Assembly: GCA_018658605.1 (NCBI GenBank)
Contig: JABHUV010000329.1
Location: 1 to 25,080, forward strand
Direction: 5' to 3'
DNA: 25,080 nucleotides
Source of the DNA: Planctomycetaceae bacterium
GTDB taxonomy: Bacteria; Planctomycetota; Planctomycetia; Pirellulales; Pirellulaceae
Made by a program: the position numbers and the translations under genes. The number at the start of each line of letters is the position of its first letter. Position 1 is the first letter of the stretch. Under the pieces are notes generated by a model. The model saw only the letters and a list, made by a program, of their open reading frames with translations, did no database searches and was not told the DNA's origin. This document shows, in pieces, positions 23,785 to 25,080 of the stretch.

Positions 23785-25080
23785 TTAATGATCACCGCCA
23801 CTCTCTGCATCATCATTCTCTGAAACACCCTCTGGTGGTGGTTGTGTCTGTGGATAAAAATCTTCATCCACTTCTGGTGAACCATATTCGTAGGGCCCCC
23901 GATACACGATTGGCTGTTTATCAAAGTTGCCGTGTGCCACAGGCGGACTCGGGCAAAACCACTCCATTCCATTAGCACGCCACGGATTCCGTCCAACGCG
24001 TGGTCCCTTAAAAATGCTATAGAAAAAGTTGATTGCAAAGATCGCTTGGCTCACAAACATTCCGAAAGCACACCAAGTAATAAATCGGTTCATCGGCAAC
24101 AACTGTTTGAATGTCTCGTAATGATACGGATCCGCCAAACGTCGTGGGAAACCAACGGCCCCCAAAATATGCATTAAGTAAAACGTTCCGTTCATGAACA
24201 CGAAGGTCAAGAAGAAGTGCCACTTACCAGCGGTTTCGTTCATACTACGGCCAAACATTTTGGGGAACCAAAAATAGATCGCCCCAAATACCGCCATCGC
24301 GGTGCCGCAGAATAATACGTAATGAAAGTGTGCCACGATGTAATAGGTATCATGTATGAAAATATCCACCGGTGTCGCAGCCATGAATATTCCTGACAAA
24401 CCACCAATGATAAACATTGATATAAATGACAACGAGAATAACATCGGAGTGGTGAACTGAATCTTCCCTCCCCAAATTGTACCCAGCCAATTAAAAACCT
24501 TTACGGCAGATGGCAAGGCAATCATCATCGTCGAAACCATGAACGTCATACCCAACATCGGATTCATGCCTGACACAAACATATGGTGACCCCAGACGAT
24601 AAATCCCAACCCCGCAATCCCAGAAATTGCATAGACCATTGGCTTGTAGCCGAAGATTGGTTTACGAGCAAAACAGGAAAGAATGTCAGAGACCATACCC
24701 ATCGCTGGCAAGATCATAATATAGACTGCTGGATGAGAATAGAACCAAAACAAGTGCTGCCACAGCAATGGTTGTCCACCACCGGAAAGCATCTCGGAGT
24801 TATTAACCACCAAACCCTCCGGAATGAAAAATCCTGTACCTAAGAGACGATCAAGTACTTGCATGAAACCACCAGCTGTTAGTACGGGCAAAGCGAAAGC
24901 TTGCAAAATAGCTGTGATAAACATACTCCAAATCGTCATCGGCAAACGGAACATGGTCATTCCTGGTGCCCGCATTTGAATGATCGTCGTCAGGTAGTTC
25001 ACCGAACCGAGCATCGAAGCGATTCCGACCAGCGTAACACCTATCAACCACCACGTTTGTGCCATTTCACTTCCCGGCGC
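23785..25080 (-). CDS. ctaD: Cytochrome c oxidase subunit I, A2-type (N-terminal part outside window)
   Basis: The 5' part lies beyond the right edge; the frame stays open to base 25080 (431 residues visible). Heme-copper oxidase subunit I contains heme a, heme a3 and CuB. Numbering from the methionine at 25065: YSHPAVY (109-115) gives the CuB ligand H111 and its cross-linked Y115; H160 and H161 in WGHHMF are the other CuB ligands; H246 and H248 in VAHFHYVLF bind heme a3 and heme a; and K189 in ALPSAVKVFNW is the K-channel Lys. The YSHP motif in place of GHPE marks an A2-subfamily oxidase, in which Tyr-Ser stands in for the D-channel Glu. About eight helices are visible, followed by a cytoplasmic tail of about 65 residues rich in Pro, Glu and Asp. 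Subunit II should be encoded just upstream, outside the window. Confidence 0.96.
   Translation of the reverse strand, partial: APGSEMAQTWWLIGVTLVGIASMLGSVNYLTTIIQMRAPGMTMFRLPMTIWSMFITAILQAFALPVLTAGGFMQVLDRLLGTGFFIPEGLVVNNSEMLSGGGQPLLWQHLFWFYSHPAVYIMILPAMGMVSDILSCFARKPIFGYKPMVYAISGIAGLGFIVWGHHMFVSGMNPMLGMTFMVSTMMIALPSAVKVFNWLGTIWGGKIQFTTPMLFSLSFISMFIIGGLSGIFMAATPVDIFIHDTYYIVAHFHYVLFCGTAMAVFGAIYFWFPKMFGRSMNETAGKWHFFLTFVFMNGTFYLMHILGAVGFPRRLADPYHYETFKQLLPMNRFITWCAFGMFVSQAIFAINFFYSIFKGPRVGRNPWRANGMEWFCPSPPVAHGNFDKQPIVYRGPYEYGSPEVDEDFYPQTQPPPEGVSENDDAESGGDH

Noticed and set aside
1..25080. CRISPR arrays, tRNA or rRNA genes, insertion sequences, phage genes
   Set aside because: I saw no repeat-spacer pattern, no cloverleaf-like sequence, no transposase or integrase motifs, and no gene-free stretch large enough to hold them.

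Overview
The window looks like chromosomal DNA of a planctomycete, probably a Pirellulales-type member of Planctomycetota. This is inferred from gene content: a MoxR/DUF58/vWA operon carrying a squalene-cyclase-like barrel, an NPCBM protein and a PQQ-type propeller, next to an A2-type cytochrome oxidase cluster. Base composition is moderate, and several genes appear to use GTG starts or have weak ribosome binding sites. I saw no mobile elements, tRNA or rRNA genes, or CRISPR arrays. No stretch longer than about 110 bases lacks a gene.

Layout. Bases 2-304 (+) hold the 3' end of an archaeal-type cofactor-independent phosphoglycerate mutase gene. Bases 334-15797 (-) hold ten tightly packed genes, read from right to left: a small two-helix membrane protein, a secreted PQQ-like beta-propeller, a MoxR AAA+ ATPase, a DUF58 protein, a BatA-like vWA membrane protein, a second vWA/glutamine-amidotransferase-like membrane protein, a very large membrane-anchored Ig-like/coiled-coil protein (DUF4175-like), a small secreted coiled-coil protein, a Tat-exported squalene-cyclase-fold protein and an NPCBM-domain protein. 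Start/stop overlaps and gaps of 0-38 bases suggest one transcription unit. The core (MoxR, DUF58, vWA) resembles the MoxR-Bat systems, which couple an AAA+ ATPase to metal-binding vWA domains at the membrane. The additional envelope proteins suggest a planctomycete-specific envelope machine of unknown substrate.

Bases 15879-16292 (+) hold a divergent DUF983 zinc-ribbon membrane protein. Bases 16304-25080 (-) are an aa3/caa3-type cytochrome c oxidase locus, read from right to left: subunit I (truncated by the window edge), heme A synthase, heme O synthase, subunit III with a very large insertion, subunit IV, an ABC ATPase and its ABC-2 permease, a SCO copper chaperone, a DUF420 (CtaM-like) protein, and a 94-residue membrane protein with a CPTC motif. 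Together these cover the catalytic core, heme A biosynthesis and probable metal/heme insertion. Subunit II was presumably upstream of subunit I, outside the window.

The most noteworthy points are the ten-gene MoxR/vWA envelope locus, the roughly 215-residue insertion in oxidase subunit III, the related His/Asp-rich N-termini of subunits III and IV, and the unassigned CPTC membrane protein at the end of the oxidase cluster.
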